Assembly (NCBI GenBank): GCA_016125085.1
Contig: WGMM01000004.1
Coordinates: 62,001 to 126,000, forward strand
Direction of reading: 5' to 3'
Length of the DNA stretch: 64,000 nucleotides
DNA from: a bacterium
GTDB lineage: Bacteria > Planctomycetota > Planctomycetia > Isosphaerales > Isosphaeraceae
Shown: positions 1-8,264 of the stretch, piece after piece
Numbering within the stretch: position 1 is the stretch's first letter
How the letters are laid out: the number at the start of each line of letters is the position of its first letter
Notes under the pieces: generated by a model
Database searches by the model: none
Told to the model about the DNA's origin: nothing
The model's input: only the letters and a program-made list of their open reading frames with translations
Translations under genes and position numbers: made by a program

Positions 1-1
1 G

Positions 2-529
2 GCGGGGCCGGTCCGCAAAGTCTGGAATTGCATCGAAACGACACAGATCAGCCACAAATCCAACAAGGCGACGCCCCTGCAGGTGCGGGCCGAGGTGTGG
101 ATGTCGCTGGTGCGGGGCTCGCAGGGAATCGTCTATTTCGCGCATCAGTTCGTGCCGAATTTCGTGGAAGCCGGATTCCTGCGGGTTCCTGACATGCTGG
201 AAGAGATCACGCGCACGAACCTGCAAATTCGAAAATTGGCGAAAGTGCTGAAATCACCCACGATCGAAGGACGAGTCGAAGTCAAGGCCGAGAATCCGGC
301 GGCCGTCGTGGAATGCATGGTCAAGGAAGATGCCGGGGCTTTGTATGTTTTTGCCGTGAATCTGCGCGGCGAGAAGTCGCAGGCGACTTTCCGGATTTCG
401 AAATCGGAGCAATTCGAAGAAGCCAGCGTCATCGACGAGAACCGGTCCGTTCGGATCGTCGATGGCACGATTTCCGATTCGTTCGATCCATGGGGCGTGC
501 ATCATTATCGGATCGAAAAAGGAAGCTGA
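2..529 (+). CDS. Glycoside-hydrolase-like protein, C-terminal part
   Basis: The open frame enters from the left edge, so only the last 175 residues are visible and the true start lies outside the window. The fragment begins inside a catalytic-domain-like region with a run reading RAEVWMSLVRGSQGI, followed by YFAHQF. This resembles TIM-barrel glycoside-hydrolase-like proteins that planctomycetes carry in many copies. A beta-sandwich-like tail follows, with alternating hydrophobic residues (LYVFAVNLRG and similar). The likely role is cleavage of a polysaccharide outside the cytoplasm, but the catalytic acids and any signal peptide are not in view, so substrate and activity cannot be judged. The family assignment is from remembered similarity. 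Confidence 0.6.
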   Translation, partial: AGPVRKVWNCIETTQISHKSNKATPLQVRAEVWMSLVRGSQGIVYFAHQFVPNFVEAGFLRVPDMLEEITRTNLQIRKLAKVLKSPTIEGRVEVKAENPAAVVECMVKEDAGALYVFAVNLRGEKSQATFRISKSEQFEEASVIDENRSVRIVDGTISDSFDPWGVHHYRIEKGS

Positions 530-578
530 GCAAGACCGAAACCGCAGGTGTGACTCGCGCTCCGATCTTCAGGCTTCC

Positions 579-932
579 ATGGGGGCCCGGGTGGATCAGG
601 AAAATCTGCAAGCGGTAGTACGTTCTCTCATCACTCAGATCGTCAATCGCGATTACGAAGCGGCCGTTCGATCGTGTTCGTCTTCCCGATTGTCTGCTGA
701 CGATCTGCGTGAAGTGATTCGAACTTACGGATGCAAACTGATTGACCTTCCAGAGCATGCCTATGACCGACTCGACGTGATCGAAATTACGGATTCGAAT
801 CCTCCAGCCTGGTCTGTTCATGTCCCGCTTTGGTCGGAGGAAGAGGGACTTTCGGATCTGACACTCCAATTGACCATCGAGAATGATCGAAATCAGTGGA
901 ATATCGAACTCGATGACCTTCTTGTGCCTTGA
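579..932 (+). CDS. DUF7668-like small protein
   Basis: This is a 117-residue soluble protein with no signal peptide or membrane segment. The frame is open further upstream, but the ATG chosen gives a start MGARVDQENL and avoids running through the tail of the preceding gene. The pattern is an N-terminal helix, a central part with the run LREVIRTYGCKL, and a C-terminal beta-rich part ending in NIELDDLLVP. This matches my memory of DUF7668 proteins, small immunity-like or accessory proteins of unknown function. It starts 49 bases after the preceding gene and may be cotranscribed with it. No function is proposed. Confidence 0.6.
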   Translation: MGARVDQENLQAVVRSLITQIVNRDYEAAVRSCSSSRLSADDLREVIRTYGCKLIDLPEHAYDRLDVIEITDSNPPAWSVHVPLWSEEEGLSDLTLQLTIENDRNQWNIELDDLLVP

Positions 933-962
933 CGGATTCGGACAGATTCGCCGTCGAACCAC

Positions 963-989
963 TTGACATATATCCGTAACGGATATAGT
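963..989 (+). promoter_or_regulatory. padR promoter with embedded palindromic operator
   Basis: A perfect -35 box TTGACA (963-968) is followed by a perfect inverted repeat TATATCCGTAACGGATATA (969-987: 9-base arms, 1-base centre). The right arm merges into a -10-like TATAGT (984-989). The palindrome fills the spacer, so a bound dimer would block RNA polymerase. The ATG of the PadR gene at 998 lies only about 9 bases past the -10, so the transcript would be nearly leaderless. Autoregulation is inferred from position. Confidence 0.7.
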
Positions 990-997
990 CTGTCGTG

Positions 998-1360
998 ATG
1001 AAGTACACGAACGGGAAATCTCCGCTGACGCCGGCGGTGTTGCATATTCTGATGGCGCTTGCCGAAAGCGAGCGGCATGGCTACGGGATCATGAAGCAGG
1101 TCGAGGCCGAGTCGAAGGGCCGCGTCAAAATGGGCCCCGGGACGCTATATGGCTCGATCGGCCGCATGATCGAAGCCGGGTTGATCCGCGAAAGCGGCAA
1201 GAAAGTCGACTCGAAGCTCGACGATGAGCGGCGTGTCTATTACGAAATCACAGCGCTCGGGCGGGAAACGCTCGCGGCCGAGCTGGAGCGGTATCGCGAC
1301 GTGATCGTGCTGGCGGCTTCGAAACGCCTTGCGGCGGGAGGGTCTGGCCATGGATTCTGA
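998..1360 (+). CDS. PadR-family transcriptional regulator
   Basis: This 120-residue protein is typical in length for short PadR regulators, which have a winged helix and a short dimerisation helix. The N-terminal part shows the hallmark order: a proline-containing entry helix with LTPAVLHILMALAESERHGYG, then IMKQVEAES, then the wing with GPGTLYGSIGRMIEAGLI, and the turn ERRVYYEITALGRE. A GTG directly precedes the ATG; the ATG is preferred. It overlaps the next gene by 11 bases, so the two are co-translated. PadR proteins usually repress their own gene and a neighbouring membrane-protein or transporter gene, which fits the palindrome in the promoter and the membrane protein downstream. The ligand is unknown. 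Confidence 0.92.
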   Translation: MKYTNGKSPLTPAVLHILMALAESERHGYGIMKQVEAESKGRVKMGPGTLYGSIGRMIEAGLIRESGKKVDSKLDDERRVYYEITALGRETLAAELERYRDVIVLAASKRLAAGGSGHGF

Positions 1361-2129
1361 AAGCATCGTCAGGCGTTATCGAACAGTCTACGGCTGCCTG
1401 CTGCGGCTTTTCCCGCATGGATTTCGAAATCGGTACGGAGAAGGGATGGCACAGACGTATCATGACCTCTGCCGTGAGAAGTCGGATGACGTCGCGGGCC
1501 TGCACTCGCTTGCCTTGAGGATGATGGGCGATACGCTCGTGCAGATTTCGAGAGAGAGATTCAGGGAGATGCGAAACATGCGCAAGGGTGTCGCGGCGGT
1601 TTTCGCGGTGACGGGGCTGATTCTGATGCTTCCGGCCGTGGCCATGAGGTATTCCGACGAAGTGAACTGGACGGCATTCGATTTCGTCGTTGCCGCTACG
1701 CTGTTGCTGGGCAGCGGTTTGACGGCCGAATATCTCTGGCGTAAGACGCCGAACGTGGAATACCGGGTGGGCAGCTTGTCAGCAATATTTACCGGATTGT
1801 TCGTCGTCTGGGTCAATCTGGCGGTGGGTATCATCGGCAACGAGAAGAATCCAGCGAATTTATTGTATTTCCTGGTTCTGCTCATCGGTGTCTCTGGTTC
1901 ATGCTTCGCGCGATTTCGGCCCAGGGGCATGTCGATCGTGATGAACGTGACGGCATTTGCCATTGCCGCGGTGCCTCTCGTCGCATTTATCGTCTGGCGG
2001 CCCCCGGTGGATCTTGGCCTGGTGAAGGTCATCACTTTCAATTCGTTCATCGCCCTCGCATTGGCGGGATCCGCACGGCTTTTCCGGAGTGCCTGCCGAA
2101 ACGGCGCCGGTACGTTGACGTCGGGTTGA
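1350..2129 (+). CDS. Membrane protein of a PadR-linked family
   Basis: A 259-residue protein starting inside the padR gene; the ATG is preceded by the ribosome-binding sequence GGGAGGG at about 7 bases. The first 35 residues carry the run LLRLFPHGFRNRYGEGM, a cytoplasmic prefix that in Acidobacteria and Planctomycetes precedes PadR-linked membrane proteins and permeases. After about residue 80 come roughly six hydrophobic segments, for example GVAAVFAVTGLILMLPAV and LFVVWVNLAVGII. The large periplasmic domain of MacB-type permeases is absent, so this is not a complete ABC permease. Probable target of the adjacent PadR regulator. Function unknown. Confidence 0.7.
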   Translation: MDSESIVRRYRTVYGCLLRLFPHGFRNRYGEGMAQTYHDLCREKSDDVAGLHSLALRMMGDTLVQISRERFREMRNMRKGVAAVFAVTGLILMLPAVAMRYSDEVNWTAFDFVVAATLLLGSGLTAEYLWRKTPNVEYRVGSLSAIFTGLFVVWVNLAVGIIGNEKNPANLLYFLVLLIGVSGSCFARFRPRGMSIVMNVTAFAIAAVPLVAFIVWRPPVDLGLVKVITFNSFIALALAGSARLFRSACRNGAGTLTSG

Positions 2130-2267
2130 ACTTGGCGGAACGCCCGTCAAGACGCGCAGAGTCTCAGCGGATCATCCGGTCGATTCGACCTTGTCGAGTC
2201 GGCCGGTCTTCGTTTCGGAACGGCTGGAACTGGAAATCCCGAAAACCGAATCGTTCGAACCATTGAC

Positions 2268-2288
2268 TTTACTAAACGGTTTAGTAAA
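2268..2288 (+). promoter_or_regulatory. TetR operator, perfect palindrome
   Basis: The arms TTTACTAAAC and GTTTAGTAAA form a perfect 10-base inverted repeat around a single G. A -35-like TTGACT starts five bases before it. TetR-family dimers typically bind such sites, and the TetR gene begins 22 bases downstream, so this is the probable autoregulatory site that also controls the efflux genes. The site and its symmetry are seen directly; the binding protein is inferred from adjacency. Confidence 0.7.
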
Positions 2289-2309
2289 CTTTGAGTATCG
2301 GACATTCCG

Positions 2310-2972
2310 ATGATTCGGATAGCTCGTATCGGAAAGGCTTCGGAAATGGGCATGAAGGCGGCAGCGGCACAGAAGGCTCGCGAGGGCAAGGTCGACAAGC
2401 GGATGTCGATCGTTCTGGCTGCGTCGGAACTCTTTGCCGAGCATGGCGTATCGTCCACGAGCGTGGATACGATCGCGAAGCGGGCGGGAGTGTCCAAGCC
2501 TACGATCTACGCCTATTTCGACAATAAGGAGGCGATTTTCGCGGCGGTGGTCACCGAGACTTTGCCCGAGGGGCTTCGCGGAATCAAAAGCGAACCGACG
2601 GGCGATGTCAGGGCGGACTTGTTCGGCTTCGCAGCCCAATTGATGGATTTGCTGGCGGATCCTGAAACGGTCGCTTGTGATCGCATGATCGCGGCCGAAT
2701 CGGCCCGGCATCCGGAGTTGGGACGAGTGTTTTACGAAGCGGGGCCTGGCAAGGTTTTGAGGTTCATGGCGGAATATTTCGAATCGATCCGTGATTCGGC
2801 CTCGCTCGACATTGTCGACGCCGAAGAGGCCGCCGAATTTTTCGGCGGGCTGATCATCGGATCCACGCCCTGGAAAAATCTGCTGGGTGGGTTCGACCCG
2901 CCCTGGCGTCCGAGCGACGAACGACTTCGCCGCGCGGTGGACCGGTTTCTGAAGGCATACGCGAAGTCCTGA
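2310..2972 (+). CDS. TetR/AcrR-family transcriptional regulator
   Basis: The longest start gives 220 residues. An internal ATG at 2346 has a better upstream purine run (GGAAAG) and may be the real start, which would give 208 residues. The helix-turn-helix is classical: AASELFAEHGVSSTSVDTIA, then KRAGVSKPTIYAYFDNKEAIF. The C-terminal half, with a ligand-pocket-like helical bundle and an ending FLKAYAKS, resembles the AcrR-type effector domain. It is followed after 69 bases by devB, so it most likely represses the DevBCA-type efflux operon in response to an exported compound. The palindrome in front supports autorepression. The inducer is unknown. Confidence 0.9.
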   Translation: MIRIARIGKASEMGMKAAAAQKAREGKVDKRMSIVLAASELFAEHGVSSTSVDTIAKRAGVSKPTIYAYFDNKEAIFAAVVTETLPEGLRGIKSEPTGDVRADLFGFAAQLMDLLADPETVACDRMIAAESARHPELGRVFYEAGPGKVLRFMAEYFESIRDSASLDIVDAEEAAEFFGGLIIGSTPWKNLLGGFDPPWRPSDERLRRAVDRFLKAYAKS

Positions 2973-3041
2973 ATTTTTCTGGAGTTTCGCGGCGTCGGAG
3001 TAACGGCTTCGAATTGATTGTCGAGGCCGGGGAGAGATTCC

Positions 3042-4127
3042 ATGCCCTGGGCGAAGTGGTCGTGTCGGATCGCCGTGTTGAGTCTGGCCGGTTCGGTGCC
3101 GGCTCTGGCGTATTACGTGCCGAAGATCGCGAAAAGCGAGAGTGCTGCGGTGGTGAGTCCATCCGCCGAAGCCCCGGTGGCAAAGGTGCGGTCAGTCGGT
3201 GCACTGGGAACGCTCGAGCCGAAGTCGCGCATATTGAAACTCTCGGCCCCGACGGCTCTGGAAGGGGCCAGAATCGAGCGGATGCTCGTCGAAGAAGGCG
3301 ATGCCATTTCGAAAGGCGCGGTGATTGCCGTGCTCGATCTGGCGGACCGCCGTCAGGCTGCCGTCAAGGAGGCCGAGGCGAATTTAGCACTGGCGGAAGC
3401 CAAGTTGGAACAGGTGCGAGCCGGCAGCAAGAAGGGTGACATCGAAGCCCAGGCCGCGCAGCTGGACAAAGCGCGCAGCGAGTTGAAGAATGCCGAAATC
3501 GAATTGAAACGGGCCGAGTCTTTGAAAGCCAAGCAGGCGATATCGAGCGGCGAATTCGATCAGCGTACACTGGCTTTCGAAACGTCGGTCGCCGAGGTCA
3601 AAAGGGCCGAAAGCTTGTTGGACAGCGTTCGCGAAGTCCGCAAGGTGGACATTCTGCGTGCCGAGGCGGAAGTGACGGCAGCCCAGGCCGCCCTGGCGAA
3701 GGCCAGGGCCGAATTCGAAGCGACGCAGCTGCGGGCCCCGATCGATGCCCGCGTTCTGAAGATCGAAGCGCGTGACGGCGAACGCGTTTCCGTGGAAAAC
3801 GGCGTGATGGAGATCGGCGACACTTCGGAGATGAACGCCGTGGCCGAGGTGTACGAAGCCGATCTGCCGCTTGTGAAATCAGGGCAGAAGGCCAGAGTCG
3901 TGCTGCCGAGCACAGGTGCGGAATATTCGGGCCGGGTGGTGGAAGTGGGCCGGCGGATCGGCCGGAAGGTGATTCTGGACAACGATCCCGTGGCAGATAC
4001 GGACGCGCGTGTAGTCGAAGTCCGGATCCGGATCGACCCCGACAAGGGGCAGGAGCTTGCCGGGCTTTCGAATGCACGGGTGCGGGTCGTGATCGACACG
4101 CTGGATTCGGAGGTTCCGGTCAAATGA
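3042..4127 (+). CDS. devB: DevB-like membrane fusion protein (HlyD family)
   Basis: A 361-residue periplasmic adaptor subunit that would connect the DevC/DevA ABC exporter to an outer-membrane channel. The start is supported by GGGGAGAG about seven bases upstream. An N-terminal signal anchor (WSCRIAVLSLAGSVPALAYY) is followed by the lipoyl half-motif around LEPKSRILKLSAP, a long alpha-helical hairpin of about 130 residues rich in Ala, Glu and Lys, the second lipoyl half (ATQLRAPIDARVLKI) and a beta-barrel part. The helical hairpin is typical of adaptors that meet TolC-like proteins. DevBCA pumps export glycolipids in cyanobacteria; in other bacteria the substrate is open. The stop codon overlaps the devC start. 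Confidence 0.88.
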   Translation: MPWAKWSCRIAVLSLAGSVPALAYYVPKIAKSESAAVVSPSAEAPVAKVRSVGALGTLEPKSRILKLSAPTALEGARIERMLVEEGDAISKGAVIAVLDLADRRQAAVKEAEANLALAEAKLEQVRAGSKKGDIEAQAAQLDKARSELKNAEIELKRAESLKAKQAISSGEFDQRTLAFETSVAEVKRAESLLDSVREVRKVDILRAEAEVTAAQAALAKARAEFEATQLRAPIDARVLKIEARDGERVSVENGVMEIGDTSEMNAVAEVYEADLPLVKSGQKARVVLPSTGAEYSGRVVEVGRRIGRKVILDNDPVADTDARVVEVRIRIDPDKGQELAGLSNARVRVVIDTLDSEVPVK

Positions 4128-5278
4128 AATTCCGGGCACCGATCGCATGGTCGCAACTCAGTCATGGGCGCATCAAGCTTCTGCTGGCGATCGCCGGCGT
4201 GCTGTTCGCCGACGTGCTGATGTGGATGCAGCTCGGCTTTCTCGACGCCATGTTCGAAAGCGCCACGTTCGTGCCCCAGCGTGTTTCGGCGGATCTCGTG
4301 ATGATCCACCCGCAATCGCAGGCTCTGTTTCGAATGACTCAATTTTCGCAACGGGCGCTGCACCGGGTACCGGCGCACCCGCAAGTCGAATCGATTCAGG
4401 CAGGTTATGTCGGCATTTGCGACTGGCGGAACCCTTGGACTCAGCGAGACCGGCAGATTTTCGTCTACGGTTTCGAACCGTTTCGTGTGCCGATGGACGT
4501 CCCGGGCCTGGCGGAAGGCTGGGGACAGCTCAGGAATCCGGATGTCTGCCTTTTCGACAAGAAAAGCCGCATCGAATTCGGCGACGTGCCGAAGGCTCTG
4601 GCGGAAGGCAGGGAAGTGCAGGCGGAGCTGAATCGGCGCAAAATGCATGTGGTGGGGCTGGTCGAAATCGGGGCTTCATTCGCCGTGGACGGCAACCTGA
4701 TGACGACCGATACGAATTTTCTGCGGACATTCCCCGAGCGAAAAAGCGGCTGGATCGACTTCGGCCTGATCCGGTTGAAACCCGGTGCCGACATCGTCAA
4801 AGTGCAGAAAGAGCTTCAGGCGACGGTTGGTAAGGAAGTGAGCCTGCTGACTCGTCAGGAATTCGTCGATTTCGAAAAGGCCTACTGGCAGAAGAACGCG
4901 CCGATCGGTTTCATTTTCACGATGGGCACGGCGATCGGGTTTCTCGTGGGTTTCGTGGTGGTCTATCAGATCCTTCACACGGACGTTGCCAATCATCTGC
5001 CCCAATATGCCACTCTTAAGGCGATCGGCTTCACGGATGGCTTTCTCTGGCGAATCGTGCTGCAGGAATCGTTCATTCTGGCGATTCTCGGCTATCTGCC
5101 AAGTGTCCTGTTCGCCTTCGGCATGTACAAGGTGGCTGCCGACGCCACGCACTTGCCCTTGAAGTTGACGGCGTTCCGGGCCGTGCTCATTCTGCTCATG
5201 ACTGTGACGATGTGCTTTTTCTCAGGTTCCGTGGCAGTGCGCAAGCTGCGATCGGCCGATCCCGCGGACGTGTTCTGA
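4124..5278 (+). CDS. devC: DevC-like ABC transporter permease (FtsX/MacB fold)
   Basis: A 384-residue inner-membrane permease whose start overlaps the devB stop (ATGA), indicating translational coupling. One transmembrane helix near residues 15-35 (IKLLLAIAGVLFADVLMWMQ) precedes a periplasmic domain of roughly 220 residues. Three helices follow near the C terminus, starting at GFIFTMGTAIGFLVGFVVVY. This is the four-helix plan of type VII ABC systems such as MacB, LolCE and DevC, which act as mechanotransmitters moving periplasmic substrates outward. Length and order fit DevC of the DevBCA family. The partner ATPase is encoded immediately downstream. Confidence 0.88.
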   Translation: MKFRAPIAWSQLSHGRIKLLLAIAGVLFADVLMWMQLGFLDAMFESATFVPQRVSADLVMIHPQSQALFRMTQFSQRALHRVPAHPQVESIQAGYVGICDWRNPWTQRDRQIFVYGFEPFRVPMDVPGLAEGWGQLRNPDVCLFDKKSRIEFGDVPKALAEGREVQAELNRRKMHVVGLVEIGASFAVDGNLMTTDTNFLRTFPERKSGWIDFGLIRLKPGADIVKVQKELQATVGKEVSLLTRQEFVDFEKAYWQKNAPIGFIFTMGTAIGFLVGFVVVYQILHTDVANHLPQYATLKAIGFTDGFLWRIVLQESFILAILGYLPSVLFAFGMYKVAADATHLPLKLTAFRAVLILLMTVTMCFFSGSVAVRKLRSADPADVF

Positions 5279-5279
5279 G

Positions 5280-6038
5280 ATGGCCGATGACGAAGCGAAT
5301 CCGAAACGAGGCCGATCGATGTCGACTGAAGCGATCGCGGAAACATTCGATAAGGAAACGACAACTCAGCCGGTCATCGCGGCCTCCGGACTGTGCTTTT
5401 CGTACGGCACGGGTGAACTGACGAAGCAAATTCTGTTCGACGTCGATTTGAATATCATGCCGGGCGAGATCGTCCTTCTGACAGGCCACTCCGGCTCGGG
5501 CAAAACGACGCTTCTGACTCTGATCGGCGGACTGCGGACTTTGAAACAGGGGCGGCTGGAGGTGCTCGGCCGCAGGCTCGACGGAGCCGACAAGGACGCA
5601 TTGGTCCAGGTGCGGCGTCAGATCGGTTTCATTTTCCAGGCACACAACCTGCTTGATTTTCTGACCGCCAGGGCGAACGTTGAACTTGTCTTCCGCATGC
5701 ATCCTGAAGTCCGCCGGGCCGAAGTGCAGAGGCGGGCGGCCGAAATGCTGACGGCCGTGGGCCTTGGCCAGCGGCTCGATTATTATCCTTCGAGCATGTC
5801 GGGCGGGCAGATGCAGCGGGTGGCGATCGCCCGGGCTCTCGTGGCCGAGCCGAAGCTGATTCTGGCCGACGAACCGACGGCGGCCCTCGACAGCAAGTCA
5901 GGCCGGGATGTCGTCAACATCCTGCAGAGGCTGGCCCGTGAGCATCATATACCGATCCTGATGGTGACGCACGATGATCGCGTGCTGGACATCGCGGACC
6001 GGATCGTGCATATGGAAGACGGGCGGATCGTCTCGTAA
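5280..6038 (+). CDS. devA: DevA-like ABC transporter ATPase
   Basis: A 252-residue ATP-binding subunit starting one base after the devC stop. All ABC motifs are visible: Walker A GHSGSGKT around residue 70, a Q-loop near FIFQAHNLL, the signature SGGQMQ, Walker B LILADEPTAALD, and the H-loop MVTHDDR. The first 35 residues are a variable extension, and the downstream ATG (MSTEA) could be an alternative start. With DevC it would form the motor of a tripartite efflux pump. No terminator was recognised in the 30 bases between this gene and the convergent HD-Pnk gene. Confidence 0.9.
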   Translation: MADDEANPKRGRSMSTEAIAETFDKETTTQPVIAASGLCFSYGTGELTKQILFDVDLNIMPGEIVLLTGHSGSGKTTLLTLIGGLRTLKQGRLEVLGRRLDGADKDALVQVRRQIGFIFQAHNLLDFLTARANVELVFRMHPEVRRAEVQRRAAEMLTAVGLGQRLDYYPSSMSGGQMQRVAIARALVAEPKLILADEPTAALDSKSGRDVVNILQRLAREHHIPILMVTHDDRVLDIADRIVHMEDGRIVS

Positions 6039-6068
6039 GACTGTCGTTTCGAAATCAAATTGCTACAC

Positions 6069-7229
6069 TTACGAACCGCAGGTGGTCGATTTCGCCGGAT
6101 TCGGGTATTCGGAATTTCCATCGACCATCGTCAGGTGATGGCATTCCGTCCAGTCAGGCGGGTCGAGGTTGCCGGTCAGTTTCTTGATGACGGCGCTCGG
6201 GACAGGCGACTTTCGGCCGGCATTCTGCCGAACGATCGTTTCCAGGGGCGGTTCGACGTAAACGATTTCGATGCGTGCCCCATAATCGGCACAAAGATCG
6301 ACCCAGCGTGAACGAGTCATTTTCAATGTGTTGGTGGCATTGAAGGCGAAATCTCGGCCCGCGCGCAGGTGTTCGCGGCACCGTTCCCTGCCGGCCTGAA
6401 TGACTTTGCCCTGATTGTCGGTCGGATCGATTTCGTAATCGCGCCGGAGATCGTCCAGTGAGACGATCGACAGGCCCGGCCGGTGATCGGCCAGCCATGT
6501 GTCTTTTCCCGAGCCGGGCAACCCGGACATGACGGTGACCGTGCAGCGATGATTTTCGACCGGAACATAATGCAGGCTCGAAAGCTGCTTCCGATAAAAC
6601 AGAAAGCGGGCATGATCGTTTGCGAAGACGTAGGGCGATTCGAAACAGCCTGCCTCTTCGGCAACCATTTTCCAGAGGTCGATATCGGTCTCCGTGCGGT
6701 TCGATGAGTCTGACCGCCGGCCGCGAAAATCGGCCAGAGCGAACAGATGCAGCAACTTATGGCTGACGAGCCAGGAAAGCTCGATCAATTCCATTTCAGG
6801 CTTCGTACGGTGTTGCAGGAAAGCGGGACGGCCGTGATAGCGCACCAGACCGCAGATGGCCTCTCGAGTGCGAAGATCGCAGCCCAGGTCTCTGAGCGCA
6901 TTGCGGCAGATGCTCTCGCCCACGGCCGAATGTTTCGGTGATTGCACCTTGCCAGTGGTCGGATCAGTGACGGTCGTCGCCGGTTTGCCGGAATCATGGA
7001 AAAGCGCGGTGAAGATCAGCCACAATTGCTCGATGCGACTCAGATCCCTCCACTCTTTCAGACTTTCGAGTTCGTCGACGACCATGCATGTGTGCGTCCA
7101 GACATCCCCTTCGGCATGCCATTCGCTGTCCTGCATGCACGACTTCATTTCATCGGCCCAGGGCTGAGAGGCTGCCCAGGCCATGATATCGCCAGTGCTG
7201 GCCGAGCGTGTGTCTTCCCAGGTTTTCAT
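6069..7229 (-). CDS. HD-Pnk: HD phosphoesterase fused to 5'-OH polynucleotide kinase
   Basis: A 386-residue two-domain protein. The N-terminal HD domain (about residues 20-180) shows candidate metal ligands H46 (WTHT), H78-D79 (ALFHDSGKP), H100 and H132, with D167 in ALADFRGRR. The C-terminal part (from about 228) is a P-loop kinase with GLPGSGKD (236-243), the SLDD-LR motif (257-262) that in T4-type kinases holds the catalytic Asp and a phosphate-clamping Arg, NATN (297-300), and a lid arginine region around RQNAGRK. The same order occurs in Runella slithyformis HD-Pnk, an enzyme that removes 2',3'-cyclic or 3' phosphates and phosphorylates 5'-OH ends. It overlaps the RNA ligase gene by four bases (ATGA), so healing and sealing enzymes would be made together. 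Activity is inferred. Confidence 0.88.
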   Translation of the reverse strand: MKTWEDTRSASTGDIMAWAASQPWADEMKSCMQDSEWHAEGDVWTHTCMVVDELESLKEWRDLSRIEQLWLIFTALFHDSGKPATTVTDPTTGKVQSPKHSAVGESICRNALRDLGCDLRTREAICGLVRYHGRPAFLQHRTKPEMELIELSWLVSHKLLHLFALADFRGRRSDSSNRTETDIDLWKMVAEEAGCFESPYVFANDHARFLFYRKQLSSLHYVPVENHRCTVTVMSGLPGSGKDTWLADHRPGLSIVSLDDLRRDYEIDPTDNQGKVIQAGRERCREHLRAGRDFAFNATNTLKMTRSRWVDLCADYGARIEIVYVEPPLETIVRQNAGRKSPVPSAVIKKLTGNLDPPDWTECHHLTMVDGNSEYPNPAKSTTCGS

Positions 7230-7975
7230 TTCCAGATGTCCGAGCCGTCAGCAAGCGTATTGGGAACCATCATCTGGTGCTGCCAATGCTCGCTCTGATT
7301 GATTTTGAGGACGAATTCGGGCCGTACGAATTTGGCACGCCCCGTGACGACACCGCCCGCTTCAGTTCTCAAATAGAGACCTTCCATTAGGTCGTCGGTC
7401 TTGCCGGTGACGGGGTTTTCGAATCGGCTGCGAAACCGGCTTGGGCCGATCAGTTTCGAAAGGCTTTCCTGGTCAATCTGGCCTGTGTGCAGAATCGGAA
7501 CGGTTTCGATCCCTCGGGGCACGATCAGATCCATGCGAGTGCGATAATCCAGAAATGCGCCAATTCGCTTGTCGTAGACGTCGAATTCCTGAAAGTAATG
7601 ATTCAGGCCCAGGTAATGCACGCTGTGACGGGCATACAGCCATTCGCCGAACAGGATGAGCCTGTCCGTCAGCATCTCTTCGAAATCGGGCCGCTTGATC
7701 TGACACCATTGTTTGAAAAGGTCGTACTGCGGATGCATGCCGCTGGTGATTTCGTGCCCGCGGCATTGGAGGATCATTCGCCCGGAAGGGGCGAAGTGAA
7801 TGCCGACATTCGTGCCGTCCAGCTTTTCCTCGATGATCAGCGATTCGTCGGAAATGAAAGCCAGAGATTCTTTTTGACCCATGTGCTTGTCATCCGCCGT
7901 GCCGGTGGATCCGAACAGATGAGGCGTGCGGGGATATTTCGTAAAGTTGCCGTGCGAAGCGCCCATCGGTTCCAT
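7226..7975 (-). CDS. ATP-dependent RNA ligase (Rnl2-like nucleotidyltransferase core)
   Basis: A 249-residue ligase with all nucleotidyltransferase motifs: motif I KLDG at residues 51-54 (K51 would carry AMP), motif III within [11 protein letters not shown] (about 107-117), motif IV MEGLYLR (197-203), and motif V around GRAKF (K215). It consists of the catalytic core only; no C-terminal domain like that of T4 Rnl2 is visible. The start could be M1 or M4. It is the first gene of a two-gene operon with HD-Pnk, so it should seal 3'-OH/5'-phosphate ends that the partner generates. The physiological substrate (tRNA, rRNA or nicked duplex RNA) is unknown. DNA joining cannot be excluded. Confidence 0.88.
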   Translation of the reverse strand: MEPMGASHGNFTKYPRTPHLFGSTGTADDKHMGQKESLAFISDESLIIEEKLDGTNVGIHFAPSGRMILQCRGHEITSGMHPQYDLFKQWCQIKRPDFEEMLTDRLILFGEWLYARHSVHYLGLNHYFQEFDVYDKRIGAFLDYRTRMDLIVPRGIETVPILHTGQIDQESLSKLIGPSRFRSRFENPVTGKTDDLMEGLYLRTEAGGVVTGRAKFVRPEFVLKINQSEHWQHQMMVPNTLADGSDIWK

Positions 7976-7985
7976 TCCCGATCAT

Positions 7986-8003
7986 TACCGAATCGATTCG
8001 GTA
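7986..8003. promoter_or_regulatory. Perfect 18-base palindrome before the RNA ligase start
   Basis: TACCGAATCGATTCGGTA is exactly self-complementary and ends 10 bases before the ligase start codon, inside the predicted leader of the repair operon. It could be an operator for an unlinked regulator or a small RNA hairpin that hides the start region. Only the symmetry and position are seen. Confidence 0.5.
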
Positions 8004-8066
8004 CACCAGCAATGTATTTGGTTTCGACGATTACCAGGCGAAACAGGATCACTTGATCACAGGTCA

Positions 8067-8095
8067 ATCCTATGTGACGAGCTGCAAGAGGTCAA
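8067..8095 (-). promoter_or_regulatory. Promoter of the RNA repair operon
   Basis: Reading the minus strand, TTGACC and TAGGAT are separated by exactly 17 bases, a good sigma70-type match. Transcription would start near 8060 and give a leader of about 85 bases before the ligase gene. The leader contains a direct repeat GTGATC-A-AGTGATC and the palindrome nearer the start codon. Confidence 0.6.
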
Positions 8096-8264
8096 GATGC
8101 CGGCGTACCACCGATTCGTCCCTGGCATGCCAGTCGATGCCAAGCCCAAGATTCGATCTCGTACGATGTCACTTCGAAACCCAAGCCGTTCTGGCATGAT
8201 CCGGTATCCGAGGAAAGCTTCGGATTCAGGAACATGCCGAAACGCTATCAAGGGCATTCGAAGA

